Assembly (NCBI RefSeq): GCF_963576675.1
Contig: NC_088919.1
Location: 46,274,501-46,338,500, forward strand
Direction of reading: 5' to 3'
Source: Euphorbia lathyris
Lineage: Eukaryota; Streptophyta; Magnoliopsida; Malpighiales; Euphorbiaceae
Length of the DNA stretch: 64,000 bases
Shown: positions 1 to 9,612 of the stretch, one piece after another
Position numbering within the stretch: position 1 is the stretch's first letter
Layout of the letters: each line of letters opens with the position of its first letter
Translations under genes and position numbers: made by a program
Notes under the pieces: generated by a model
Databases searched by the model: none
The model's input: only the letters and a program-made list of their open reading frames with translations
Told to the model about the DNA's origin: nothing

Positions 1-366
1 GGACATAGGCGGTGAGGCCGAACCAGGATAAGACTGCTGAGTAATCTCTAACCCTTTCTCTTGATATATATGTATGTGTTGCTTGCTTAAATTACTCAGT
101 ATATAATTTGTATAAGCCGACGCTGAGTAATCAGAGTGCTGAGTTGGAAGCTGACCTAAAGTGTTATTTCCCAACTCACCATTGAAACAGCTCTAGTCAG
201 TGTCTGATTAAAGCTGTCTCACACTTCACTCAGTCTTGTTGACCTAAAACTGAGTTAAATTATCAAACACTTAATTAAGTCAGCATTATTAAGCGAAAAA
301 ATTTATATTAGTTCCTAACCCCCCCCCCCCTTGGAACTAATCATATTAAGTTACACGGGACCAACA
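1..366 (+). repeat. 5' LTR of Copia-1, 3' portion only
   Basis: Bases 1-366 match the last ~390 bp of the complete copia LTR at 8123-9551, including the CGAACCAGGATAA motif near the start and the end in ...GGGACCAACA. A C-homopolymer at about 320-331 is longer than the C run in the other copies. It lies between short inverted arms (ATTAGTTC / GAACTAAT) that can form a hairpin close to the LTR end. The LTR begins outside the window. Confidence 0.9.
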
Positions 367-368
367 AG

Positions 369-380
369 TGGTATCAGAGC
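369..380 (+). other. Primer binding site, tRNA-iMet, Copia-1
   Basis: TGGTATCAGAGC lies 2 nt after the LTR end and is complementary to the 3' end of plant initiator methionine tRNA, the usual primer for copia reverse transcription. Confidence 0.92.
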
Positions 381-429
381 GCAGTAGCTCACTATTCAAG
401 ATAAAACTATCTTGAGCTGATCCCTGTAA

Positions 430-2172
430 ATGGCTGAGAACAACACTCGTTTCCTTCCAGGAAATCAAACAACACAGATACTCCCTGAGGGATTATCTAT
501 TAGTCGGCCTCCCTTGTTCTTCGGGTCAAATTATACATTTTGGAAGAACAGAATGAAAAACTTCATTCAGGCAACAAACATGAGTGCATGGCTGGCAATA
601 GTCCAAGGCTCGTTTGTTCCCTATGAAATTATTGACGGAGTAAAATCTGTCAAGAGTGAGTCTAAGTGGTCAGAAGATGACCTTAAAAAATTACAAAATA
701 ATGCTTCGGCTATCAATATGCTTCATTGTGCGTTAGATGCTACAGAGTACAACAAAATTTAAGGTTGTGAATCAACACAGGAAATCTGGAAGAAGCTGGA
801 GGTGACCTATGAAGGAACAAGCAAGGTCAAGGAGTCCAAAGTGAATCAACACATGAGACTATACAAGCTGTTTGAGATGAACGGAAATGAAGACATCTCT
901 AAGATGAACTCAAGGTTCACCAATATCATAAATGAGCTTAAGAGACTTGGCAAGAACTTCACAGAAGAATAACAGGTGAAGAAAATCTTGAGAAGTCTCC
1001 CCAAGAGCTGGCAAGCTAAGAAGACAGCTGTGGAAGAAGCTCAGGACCTGACCACGTACAAATATGATGAGCTGATTGGATCTCTGCTGACCCACGAGAT
1101 CTCCATGAAGAATTTTGAGGCTAAAGAAAAGTCTGAGGACAAGAAGCAAAAATCTCTTGTCATGAAAGCTGACTCAATAGAAGCTGACTCACCAGATGAA
1201 GAGGAAATGGCCATGTTCACAAGGAAGATGAAGAAGCTATTTAAGAAAAACAATAAATACAGCAAAAGGCCATTCAAGAGAAGTGATAAATACAGAGCCG
1301 AGTCAAGCGACAGCAGATATAAGAAGGACAGCTCAAAGCCCGTCACCTGCTTTGAATGTCATCAAGCTGGGCACATCAAATCAAGCTGTCCTACTTTAAA
1401 GAAGGACAAGAAAGGAAGCAGAAAGGCAATGGTGGCCACATGGAGTGACAGTGATGAGTCAACCTCATCAGAAGCTGATGCCACAGAGTCAGCAAACATC
1501 TGTTTTATGGTTGACGAGGCTGCTGACAACTGCCGATCTGAGCAAGCTGACCTCTCCGATGGGTCTGACCAAGAGGAACACTCTAATGAGGTAACATCTA
1601 TACCCTTGCTCAGAAATGAAATGGTTAATGCCCTGAGTGATCTCTATACACTGATCAAAAAGTGTAATAAGAAAACAAGAGCACTCAATAGGCGGTGTGA
1701 TGAGATTGAAGAGGTCAAACTCAGTGACCTCCGACATCTTCTTCAGGACAATACCAGGCAAGATGAAAACTTGAAAATCATGCACGGATTTGTCTCTGAA
1801 GTCCAATCAGACGCTAAAAGGCTGAGAAAGGACATCACATCTATACAGAACCAGCTGAGTTCATCGGCTAAGAAAAGGTTCTATCCAAAAGCTGAGTATT
1901 CAGGTACTAGTCAGCAAAGACGGTACACTCAGCATCACAGTCAGTGTGACTGTTGTGGAAAAAGAGGACACATTGTAAGTGTGTGTTGGTATGCTCAGCA
2001 CCATCGTGCTAACCAAAAATGGAAACGCCCTCAAAGGGTGGTTTATTATGACTATTGTGGGAAAGATGGCCACACTATAAATATATGTCATCATAAAATC
2101 AAATATGACGCATCACCTGTCAAATCTAACAAACAAGGACCCAAAAAGAATTGGGTACCTAAAGATAACTAG
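430..2172 (+). pseudogene. gag: Copia-1 gag (nucleocapsid polyprotein), two premature stops
   Basis: The start at 430 is the first ATG after the primer site and aligns with the gag starts of Copia-2 and Copia-3. The N-terminal half resembles copia Gag (UBN2-type core, with WKNRMKNFI near residue 38). A CCHC zinc knuckle (CFECHQAGHIKSSC) lies near residue 307 after a Lys-rich stretch, followed by a Ser/Asp/Glu-rich acidic linker. A second knuckle (CDCCGKRGHIVSVC) is near residue 506 and a degenerate third near residue 540, where the first Cys is Tyr. In-frame TAA codons at 760-762 and 970-972 replace codons that are sense in Copia-2, so the copy is dead. The frame ends at a TAG (2170-2172) that is also present at the gag/pol boundary of Copia-3. 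Confidence 0.88.
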
Positions 2173-2177
2173 TTTAA

Positions 2178-5100
2178 TTGCAGGTGAGCCTGAGGTGCGC
2201 GGAGAAGTCAAAGCTATGGTACATTGACAGCGCATGCTCGAGGCATATGACTGGTGATGAAACTCAGTTCATCACACTTGTGCATAAACGAGGTGGAAAT
2301 GTAAGTTTCGGAGACAACAAAAAGGGTAAGATAGTGGGATCAGGTACTATTAGAGGAAATCCTACTATTGAGTTAGTCTCCTTAGTCAGGGGTCTTAAAT
2401 ATAACCTATTGAGCGTAGCTCAGCTGTGTGATAGCGGTAGAAAGGTTGTATTTGATGCCACTGAGTGTCGGATACTCGAGGGTAAAACAAATGATTTGAT
2501 TTTAACTGCCCCTCGTGTTGACAACGTGTTCATGCTGAGTTTAGAAAAGAAGTTTTCAAAAAATATATGCTTAGTGTCAAAGGAAGATAATTCCTGGCTA
2601 TGGCATATGAGACTTGGTCATGTAAGCATGGACCTCCTAGCCAAATTAGCAAGAAAGCAATTAGTTGAGGGTTTACCCAAACTTAGATTTGAGAATGATC
2701 AATTATGCAATGCTTGTCAGCAAGGTAAACAAACCAAAAAGTCTTTTCAAAGTAAAAATGTAATCTCAACCAAGCGTCCATTGGAATTACTGCACTTGGA
2801 TCTTTTCGGACCAGTCCAGCCGCTGAGCTTGGGTGGTACGAGATTTTCCTTGGTCATTGTAGATGACTTCTCTCGGTATACTTAGGTCATCTTGCTGAGT
2901 AGCAAGGATGAAGCCTTTGAGATGTTCTCAAAACTGATTAGAAAACTTGAAAATGACAAAGACCTAAAACTAGCTCACATCTGAAGTGATAATGGCGGTG
3001 AATTCAAAAACCAACAGTTTGATGAATTCTGTGAAGTCAGCGGCATTGACCATAATTTTTCTGCTCCTAGGACTCCTCAACAAAATGGGGTAGTTGAGAA
3101 GAAGAACAGAACCTTAGTCGAAATAGCTAGGACAATGCTGAGTGAGAATAGGCTTCCAAAGTATTTCTGGGGTGAAGCTGTCAACACAGCTTGCTATATA
3201 CTCAATAGGGCTTTAGTTAGACCTATACTTAAGAAAACCCCCTATGAACTTTGGAAAGGACGAAAACCCAACATTGGATATTTTCGTGTCTTTGGTTGTA
3301 AATGTTTTATACTCAATACAAAAGACAACCTTGCTAAATTTGATTCTAAAGCTGATGAAGCTATCTTCTTAGGGTACTCAACAAACAGCAAAACATATAG
3401 GGTGTTTAATAAACGAACTCGGGTCGTAGAAGAGTCTGTACATATTGAGTTCGATGAAACTGACCCTGCAGGGAAGGTCAGTCAGCCTACCGAAGATGAC
3501 CCATGCTCAGCTTCCGCTGACCAAAATGGAGCCGCTGAGTCATTACCATAAGGGCTGACCAAAGGTAAAAATGAACCTGAAATTACCTTTGTTGACCAAT
3601 CTAAAACTGCAGAGATTGTTGAAACACCTGCTCCTGAAAACTCAACGCTGCCCAAAGAGATCAAAATTCCAAGAGGACACTCAGAGAAGTCCATTCTTGA
3701 TGCTGCTGAGAACACCCTGATGACCAGAAATCAACTCAGGAAATATCTCAGTAATGTTGCGTTCGTCTCAGTTCATGAAACAAAGAACTTCTCCGAAGCT
3801 GAGCACGATGAATTCTGGATCAATGCTATGCAAGAGGAGCTTGATCAATTCAAGAGAAACAAAGTATGGGATCTAGTGCCTAAACCAAAGAATCAAAAGA
3901 CCATAGGAACAAAGTGGGTATTTCGCAACAAGCTAAATAAACAAGGTAACGTAGTCAGGAACAAAGCCAGACTTGTAGCTCAAGGTTACAGTCAGCAGGA
4001 AGGTATTGACTATGGTGAGACCTTTGCACCCGTAGCTAGATCAGAGGCAATAAGAATATTGTGTGCATATGCTAGCTTTATGAACTTTAAACTGTTCCAA
4101 ATGGATGTTAAGAGTGCTTTTCTTAATGGAGTTATAAATGAAGAGGTTTATGTCAGTCAACCTCCAGGGTTTGAGGATCCAAAATTCCCAAACCATGTTT
4201 ATAAACTCAAAAAGGCTCTGTACGGCCTAAAGCAAGCACCACGCGCTTGGTACAAAAGGCTGACCAGTTTCTTGCTGACCAGGAACTATGTCAAAGGAAA
4301 AGCTAACACAACCTTATTCATTAAGAAAAAGGGTAAAAATACCCTGTTAGCACAAATATACGTAGATGACATTATCTTTGGTGCTACTAACGAATCTATG
4401 TGCAAGGAATTTAGCAAACAGATGCAAACTGAGTTTGAAATGTCGATGATGGGGGAACTCAACTTCTTCCTTGGACTTCAAATCAAACAAGGTTAAAACG
4501 GCATCTTCATTAGCCATACCAAAAACGCCAAGGAGATACTAAAGAAGTTCGACATGGAAGGCTGTAAGCCTATATCTACCCCAATGGGTACTGACACTGT
4601 GTTTTGCGCTGATGAGAAAGGTAAGTCAGTAGACAGCAAGTTATATCGAGGTATGATTGGCTCTCTACTTTATCTAACTGCAAGTAGGCCAGACATTCAG
4701 TACTCAGTATGTTACTGTGCAAGATATCAAGCTGACCCCAGGGAATCTCACTATATAGCTGTGAAAAGAATCTTTAGATATTTGCAGAGCTCGGTAAATG
4801 CAAGTTTATGGTACCCAAACACAAATGACTTCACACTTATTGGATACACTGACGCTGACTACGGACGAGACAAGCTGGAACGTAAAAGTACTTCAGGAGG
4901 GTGTCACTTCCTTGGAAGCTGTCTAGTGTTTTGGTTCAGCAAGAAGCAGTCGTCAGTTGCTCTGTCAACAACTGAAGCTGAGTACATTGCTGTTGGAAGC
5001 TGTGTGGCACAAGTCCTATGGATTAAGCAACAGCTGGAGGATTATGGTGTACAAACAAAAACAATCGAAGTCAAATGCGACAACAAAAGTGCCATTGACT

Positions 5101-5306
5101 TATCTAAAAATCCAATCCAACACAGCAGGATGAAGCATGTCAGCATAAGACATCACTTCATCAGAGATCATGTACTCAAGGGTGAGATCAAGCTGACCTA
5201 TGTACCAACAGGTGAACAGCTTGCAGATATCTTCATGAAGCCATTGGCTCGTGAGCAGTTTAGCATATTAAGGGAAGCTATCGGTATGTCTAATCCTCTT
5301 CAATAA
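2178..5306 (+). pseudogene. pol: Copia-1 pol: protease, integrase, reverse transcriptase, RNase H; four internal stops
   Basis: One reading frame carries all copia pol domains. Protease is near 2225 (IDSACSRHMTGD). The integrase zinc region is about 2600-2740, and the core has DLFGP near 2808, SDNGGEF near 2985 and PQQNGVVE near 3075. Reverse transcriptase is about 3850-4490 with YVDD near 4359. RNase H is about 4845-5200 with TDAD, STTEAEY and CDNKSAI. It ends MSNPLQ. In-frame stops are at 2883 (TAG), 2982 (TGA), 3549 (TAA) and 4494 (TAA). The frame is shifted by one relative to gag because a base is missing just after the gag TAG. No other frameshift is evident, so decay was mainly by point mutation. 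Confidence 0.88.
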
Positions 5307-5712
5307 ATTTCTGTGCTAAAATGAATATTGAGTGATCATTATATACCGAGTGATAAGTGCATGACAAGTAACTATCATATGCTGAGCAAACATAAATGCC
5401 ATGATATCACTATATGCTGAGTAGATATATATATATTGAGTGATTATTATGCGCTGAGTTACTATGCATGCTAAACGTCCTTTCCATACGAAACAACACT
5501 CTGAATTTCAAACGTTTGGTATTCTAGAAGCTAAGTAAAGCCACTTGCACAATTAATACCCGCACGCGCATTTATGTAGCCACCTAGGATGATGTAAGCA
5601 TAATGATTAGAAAACCATGTGCCGAATGTGTCATTAATGCCAGAGATAACTGTCGATTGATCATCTCGAAGACAAACCGCCATTCTGACCTATCAGATCA
5701 ACTCGAAACGAC
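5307..5712 (+). other. pol-env spacer of Copia-1 with TGCTGAGTGAT-like repeats
   Basis: No coding signal is seen. Between about 5325 and 5470 a diverged unit built on TGAGTGAT or GCTGAGT recurs at irregular spacing. The same unit occurs in the equivalent spacers of Copia-2 (from about 14500) and Copia-3 (44530-44820, minus strand). It is followed by a more conserved block containing CACCTAGG. Confidence 0.7.
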
Positions 5713-5720
5713 TATATATA
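5713..5720 (+). promoter_or_regulatory. Putative TATA box for the Copia-1 env-like ORF
   Basis: TATATATA lies about 115 bp before the env-like ATG at 5828 and is followed by a CT-rich leader. TATA-like boxes sit at similar distances in Copia-2 (14911) and Copia-3 (44290-44297, minus strand). Internal promoter function is inferred, not shown. Confidence 0.45.
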
Positions 5721-5827
5721 GTGGATGATTTCCCACTAACTTCTCTTTACACTTGAAATCTTTGGCATTCGATTTCTCTCTTTCTAAATTCCCAAATCTT
5801 CTGCATTTCTTAAATCCTCAAGAAAAC

Positions 5828-8122
5828 ATGTCTAGCGATTCCTAGAACCACTCCGACGAGCAATACGATGACAATCGCTCCGATGTAAATCCTCCATCTC
5901 ATGCTGAGCAGGAATATCAAGAGACTTCCATTGAGTCTCAAAAACAAGGTCAGCATGACCAAACAAAGGGTGCGGTCAGCTCCCACGGCAAAAATCCTCG
6001 AACTGACCAACCAACTCCATCAAAGAAAAAGAAGGAGAAAAAGAACCAAGAACCCAAGGTAAGAACCTTCTCCCCGGTATTCACAAACGTCAAAAACCTC
6101 AAGGTTTTCCATTCTCGCTGGTTCTCCAAGGGATTTGTAGAAGCTGAGAAGCCCTTCTGCGAATGGATCAAAAAGAATGGCTGGACCGACCTCTTCTCTC
6201 TCCCTGGAACCACTTACCCGCAGTTGGTGAGAGAATTCTATACAAATCTAAGGGTTGCCGATGATGATGATGACCATATGGTCACCAAAGTTAAAAACAA
6301 GGACATCACCATCACTCTGTCGTATCTTGCAAAGTTGCCAAAGTTGAAGGTAGAAGGATCTGAGCTCATATGCACGAACGATTACACACGCGTTAAGTAT
6401 GAGGTTGAGTTCTGTAAACCCAAAAACCACAAAGGGGAAATCGCCAGCACCTGCATGGGTCAGCCTCAAAAGCAAGCCCACTATATCCTGACCAACTTCT
6501 TGTTTCCCAAGGTCAACTCCTCATCCTCATCTTCGAACTTTGAGCAGTGCTTCATCTGGCACATGCTGAACTACAAGCCGCTCAACATGCCCGTCTTTCT
6601 CATCGGCGCTTTTCAAAGCATCACGGGGATCCTAAGGATGGGTTCTCTCATCACCAAGATACTTCAGGATCACCAGGTCAGCTTAATCGAAGAAATTGAG
6701 ATTGAGGGTACAAAAATCACCGCAGCAGTGCTGTTCGGCTTAACTTACAACCAACCGATAAAACCTAAGAAAGGAAATGGGGCTATGGTTGAAGAAGAAC
6801 CCGCTGAGGGAGATATGGAAGGGGATAATATGGTTGAAGAAGCACAGGCTGAGCTGACCAAGAAAGGAAAGAAAGTGATGGTTGAACCTGATGTGCGAAC
6901 CAGACAGGAAAGAAAGAGGAAAGCTGATCAAACCTCAACCAAAGACATTAACATAGCTCCAAAGATGATCAGGATAGTGTCTAGTGCGAAGAAAGATGCT
7001 CTTGCTGAGCAAGCTCAAGGGGAACCTAAGTCAGCTGAGAAACAGAAAAGACAAGTTGAGCCTGAAGAAGAAAGTGAGGAAACACCTGATCAGCCTCTAA
7101 AGAGGAAGAAAACCTCTGGGTTGAAGCCGATAGATGCTAACCCACTTGACTTTGTGATTACAAAGGAATCACACTTCGTGCGAAGTCAGGAAATTGATTT
7201 GGAAAAACCTCCGTGTGATCAGGAGGAAGAACAAGGTGGTACTGAGGTTTAGCCTCAAGCTGACAAGATGGGTCATGCTGAGCCAAGTAACACAGGTGCT
7301 ACTGAGCAACAAGCTGAGAACCAAGCTGAGTCACCAGTGAAGGACAAGGTTGTGGAAGGCCTTGATGCTGACTTTGGACTCAACTCTTCATCTGAGTCCC
7401 TTGAGTCCATTACCGCTGACCTTTCTCCACCAACCAAAACTCAAAAGGACAACACAGAAAGGCGGTTCAAACGCAAGGCTTTGAAACCCAAAGTCATAGA
7501 CTTGTTGGATGAATCACCACTGAGGGACCCGATCACAGACTTAACTGGGCTCCAATTCCAGTTCTTCACAGACATCACCGAGCCCACTCCGGACCAAGTA
7601 AAGGAAAACCAAGCCTCTGTTTCTCGAGCTGAGGAACAAGCTGACCCAATAGCTCATAAGGGTCCAATTTTTGCCGACACTTCTGCTCAACCTTCCACTG
7701 AGCAAGTGCTCGAAGTCCCTGCTGCTCAACCTAATGAGTTAGCAAAGGAAACTCCTCATGCTCAAGCCAGCTCTGAGTTGCCTCAACCTTAAAACTCTAC
7801 TCAACATCAGACTGACCCTGAGCAGGTTAGTCACTCTACTGATCAAACTTTTCCTACTCCTATCAAGCAGACAGAAAACCAGTCAGCTCCTGCTGCTGGC
7901 CAAAATAAAAGTGCAGCTGTTGACCAAGCTGGCACCTCCACTTCCAGGCAGCACCAAACACCTCCTCCATCCGGTGCTGACAAAAACACGGCCCCTGAGC
8001 ATAACACTGATGATTCCTACGCTTATCTGAATGCTTCTGAGTCTGGAAGAAAGATCACTCACTCAGCTCAAGCTCTCCTTCATGATTTACATTAGTCTCA
8101 AGCCGATGCTGCTGGACCTATT
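5828..8122 (+). pseudogene. Copia-1 env-like ORF, several stops, 3' end lost to Copia-2 insertion
   Basis: The frame opens at ATG 5828, has a TAG at 5843, is open to a TAG at 7250, then continues with stops at 7790 (TAA) and 8093 (TAG). The N-terminal third holds the block conserved in all three copies: RWFSKGFVEAEKPFCEW, LFSLPGTTYP, LVREFY and, later, NFEQCFIWHML. After it comes a long Lys/Glu- and Gln-rich low-complexity region. I see no signal peptide or membrane segment, so 'env-like' refers only to its position after pol, as in SIRE elements. Homology to Copia-2 runs to the last base before the Copia-2 LTR, so about 0.9 kb of the 3' coding region is missing here. Confidence 0.75.
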
Positions 8123-8757
8123 TGTTGAAACACCTTTCCATAAGATTTTGATTTGACAAAATCATCCATGATTACGAGACAATTAAATTTATGTGCTTTA
8201 TTTTAATTGTACTAATCCGTTTGTTCAATATTGAGTATAAATATAAATAAAAGATAAATATAAGAAGTAAGACAGGAAGAGGTCAGCATAGAAGCCTAAA
8301 GTATCAAGCTGAGTGGAATCAAACTTAGCATCAAAAGACAAAGACATACACGCCCACAACAACTATCTCACGAAGCTGAGCTGACTAAACTTATACTCAG
8401 ATTGGAAATTGTAAATGACAAGGTTTTACGAAGTAGAAGCTGAGTGATTCTTCAGGACAACATGAAAAAGTCGTTAACTAAAAGACAATGATCACCGCCC
8501 ATCTGTACCAATAATTGAATCCTTAGAAATATGCAGAAGACACATTCCGAGATGTATGGGTCAATGGATTATTGGTAAAGGACAACTGACATAAAAGGAC
8601 AAACCAGACGCAAGAAGACAAGTCTGACGTCTGAAGGAATGAAGAGGAAGGAAATGGCCGGAACAGTCTGAAGCTGACCAGAATCTGTCCCCTAAAAGAG
8701 CCGTTTTAACATTAACGGCTACATCATTTCAAAATGATCCGATTCCAGATTTTCTCC

Positions 8758-8764
8758 TATATAA
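8758..8764 (+). promoter_or_regulatory. TATA box in Copia-2 5' LTR
   Basis: TATATAA (followed by GG) lies about 640 bp into the LTR, with AT-rich and CAA-rich sequence downstream. The Copia-3 LTRs have TATAAAAG in the equivalent place. It is the likely core promoter for the genomic RNA. Confidence 0.6.
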
Positions 8765-9221
8765 GGACAATCAAAATCCTTGGATCATTGCCGAATCACA
8801 AAAAGGAAAAATACAAGAGAGAAAAAATACAAAAGCACTCAGCTACAAATATAGATCTTACACCCATCTTTCATTCTTTGTGTAAATGCTAGAGTGATTA
8901 CTTGTAATCTTCTAAAGTGTTCTTTGCTTGAAAAGGAACAAGTGTTTATCAATTGTAAAATTGAGAGTGTTGTGCTGAGTGTTTGGTTGTAAACATTCAG
9001 TGGTAGAGAAATCTAGGTGCTGGGTTGTAGCACTTAGTAGGAGTTGAGTAGACGAATAGAGGAAGGTACTCTTGCATATTCAACTGTCTTGTAATTGGTT
9101 TGTGCTCTACCTTTAAAGAGCTCAGTATTGGATTCTAAAAGCCCGGAGGACTCTGGGGACTGGACGTAGGCGGAGAGGCCGAACCAGGATAAGTGATACT
9201 GAGTAAATCTCTAAACTCTCT

Positions 9222-9262
<41 letters not shown>
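9222..9262. repeat. (AT)n microsatellite in the Copia-2 5' LTR
   Basis: An uninterrupted run of alternating A and T of about 40 bp. The equivalent site in Copia-1 (around 61-75) is much shorter, so it expanded after the copies diverged. Confidence 0.85.
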
Positions 9263-9266
<4 letters not shown>

Positions 9267-9553
9267 TGTGTTGTATGTGAAATTTACTCAGCATATAAAA
9301 TTGTTTAAAGTTGACTCTGAGTAATTTCAAGTGCTGAGTTAGAAGCTGACCTCCAAGAGTGTCAATATCTAACTTATAAATAAAACAGCTTTAGTCAATA
9401 TCCGTCCAAAGCTGTCTTATAGCATATCTGGCCAAGCTGACCAAAAGCTGAGCTGACCAACTTGCAAAATAACTAAGTCAGCATACAATTAAACGAAAAA
9501 AGTTATATTAGTTCTTAACCCCCCCTTGGAACTAATCACACGGGACCAACAAG

Positions 9554-9565
9554 TGGTATCAGAGC
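9554..9565 (+). other. Primer binding site, tRNA-iMet, Copia-2
   Basis: TGGTATCAGAGC starts 2 nt after the LTR end, identical to the sites of Copia-1 and Copia-3. Confidence 0.92.
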
Positions 9566-9612
9566 CTAAGCTCACTACTCAAAGATATAACTATCTTGAG
9601 CGGATCCCATAA

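Larger units (their letters stand above)
1..8122 (+). mobile_element. Copia-1: SIRE/Maximus-like Ty1/copia retrotransposon, 5' and 3' truncated in this window
   Basis: This is the outermost element of the nest. In order it shows the end of a 5' LTR, a tRNA-iMet primer site, gag, pol in copia order (protease, integrase, reverse transcriptase, RNase H), a spacer, and an extra env-like ORF. That layout is the one known for SIRE/Maximus elements. Homology to the env-like ORF of Copia-2 continues up to base 8122, where a complete LTR starts. The remaining env-like ORF, polypurine tract and 3' LTR of Copia-1 are absent, so Copia-2 was inserted here. The predicted target duplication would be CTATT (8118-8122); the partner lies beyond the window. 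Many stops make it inactive. Confidence 0.88.
8123..9551 (+). repeat. Complete 5' LTR of Copia-2
   Basis: The LTR is 1429 bp, starting TGTTGAAACACC and ending GGGACCAACA, so it has TG...CA ends. It is directly followed by AG and the iMet primer site. It matches the two Copia-3 LTRs and the partial LTR at 1-366. It contains a dyad around 8699-8720 (AGCCGTT / AACGGCT), a TATA box at 8758, the CGAACCAGGATAA motif near 9180, and an AT dinucleotide run at about 9222-9262. Confidence 0.9.

Noticed and set aside
369..380. tRNA gene fragments
   Set aside because: The 12-18 bp tRNA-complementary sequences all sit next to LTR ends and are primer binding sites; no tRNA gene fold is present.
910..1346. 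Minus-strand ORFs opposite copia gag and pol (many similar cases)
   Set aside because: They are shadows of the real coding strand, recur in each copia copy and have hydrophobic, low-information content.
8123..9551. One LTR shared by Copia-1 and Copia-2 in tandem
   Set aside because: Copia-1 has no polypurine tract or env-like C-terminus before this LTR; its homology to Copia-2 breaks in mid-ORF at 8122. Insertion of Copia-2 into Copia-1 explains this better.
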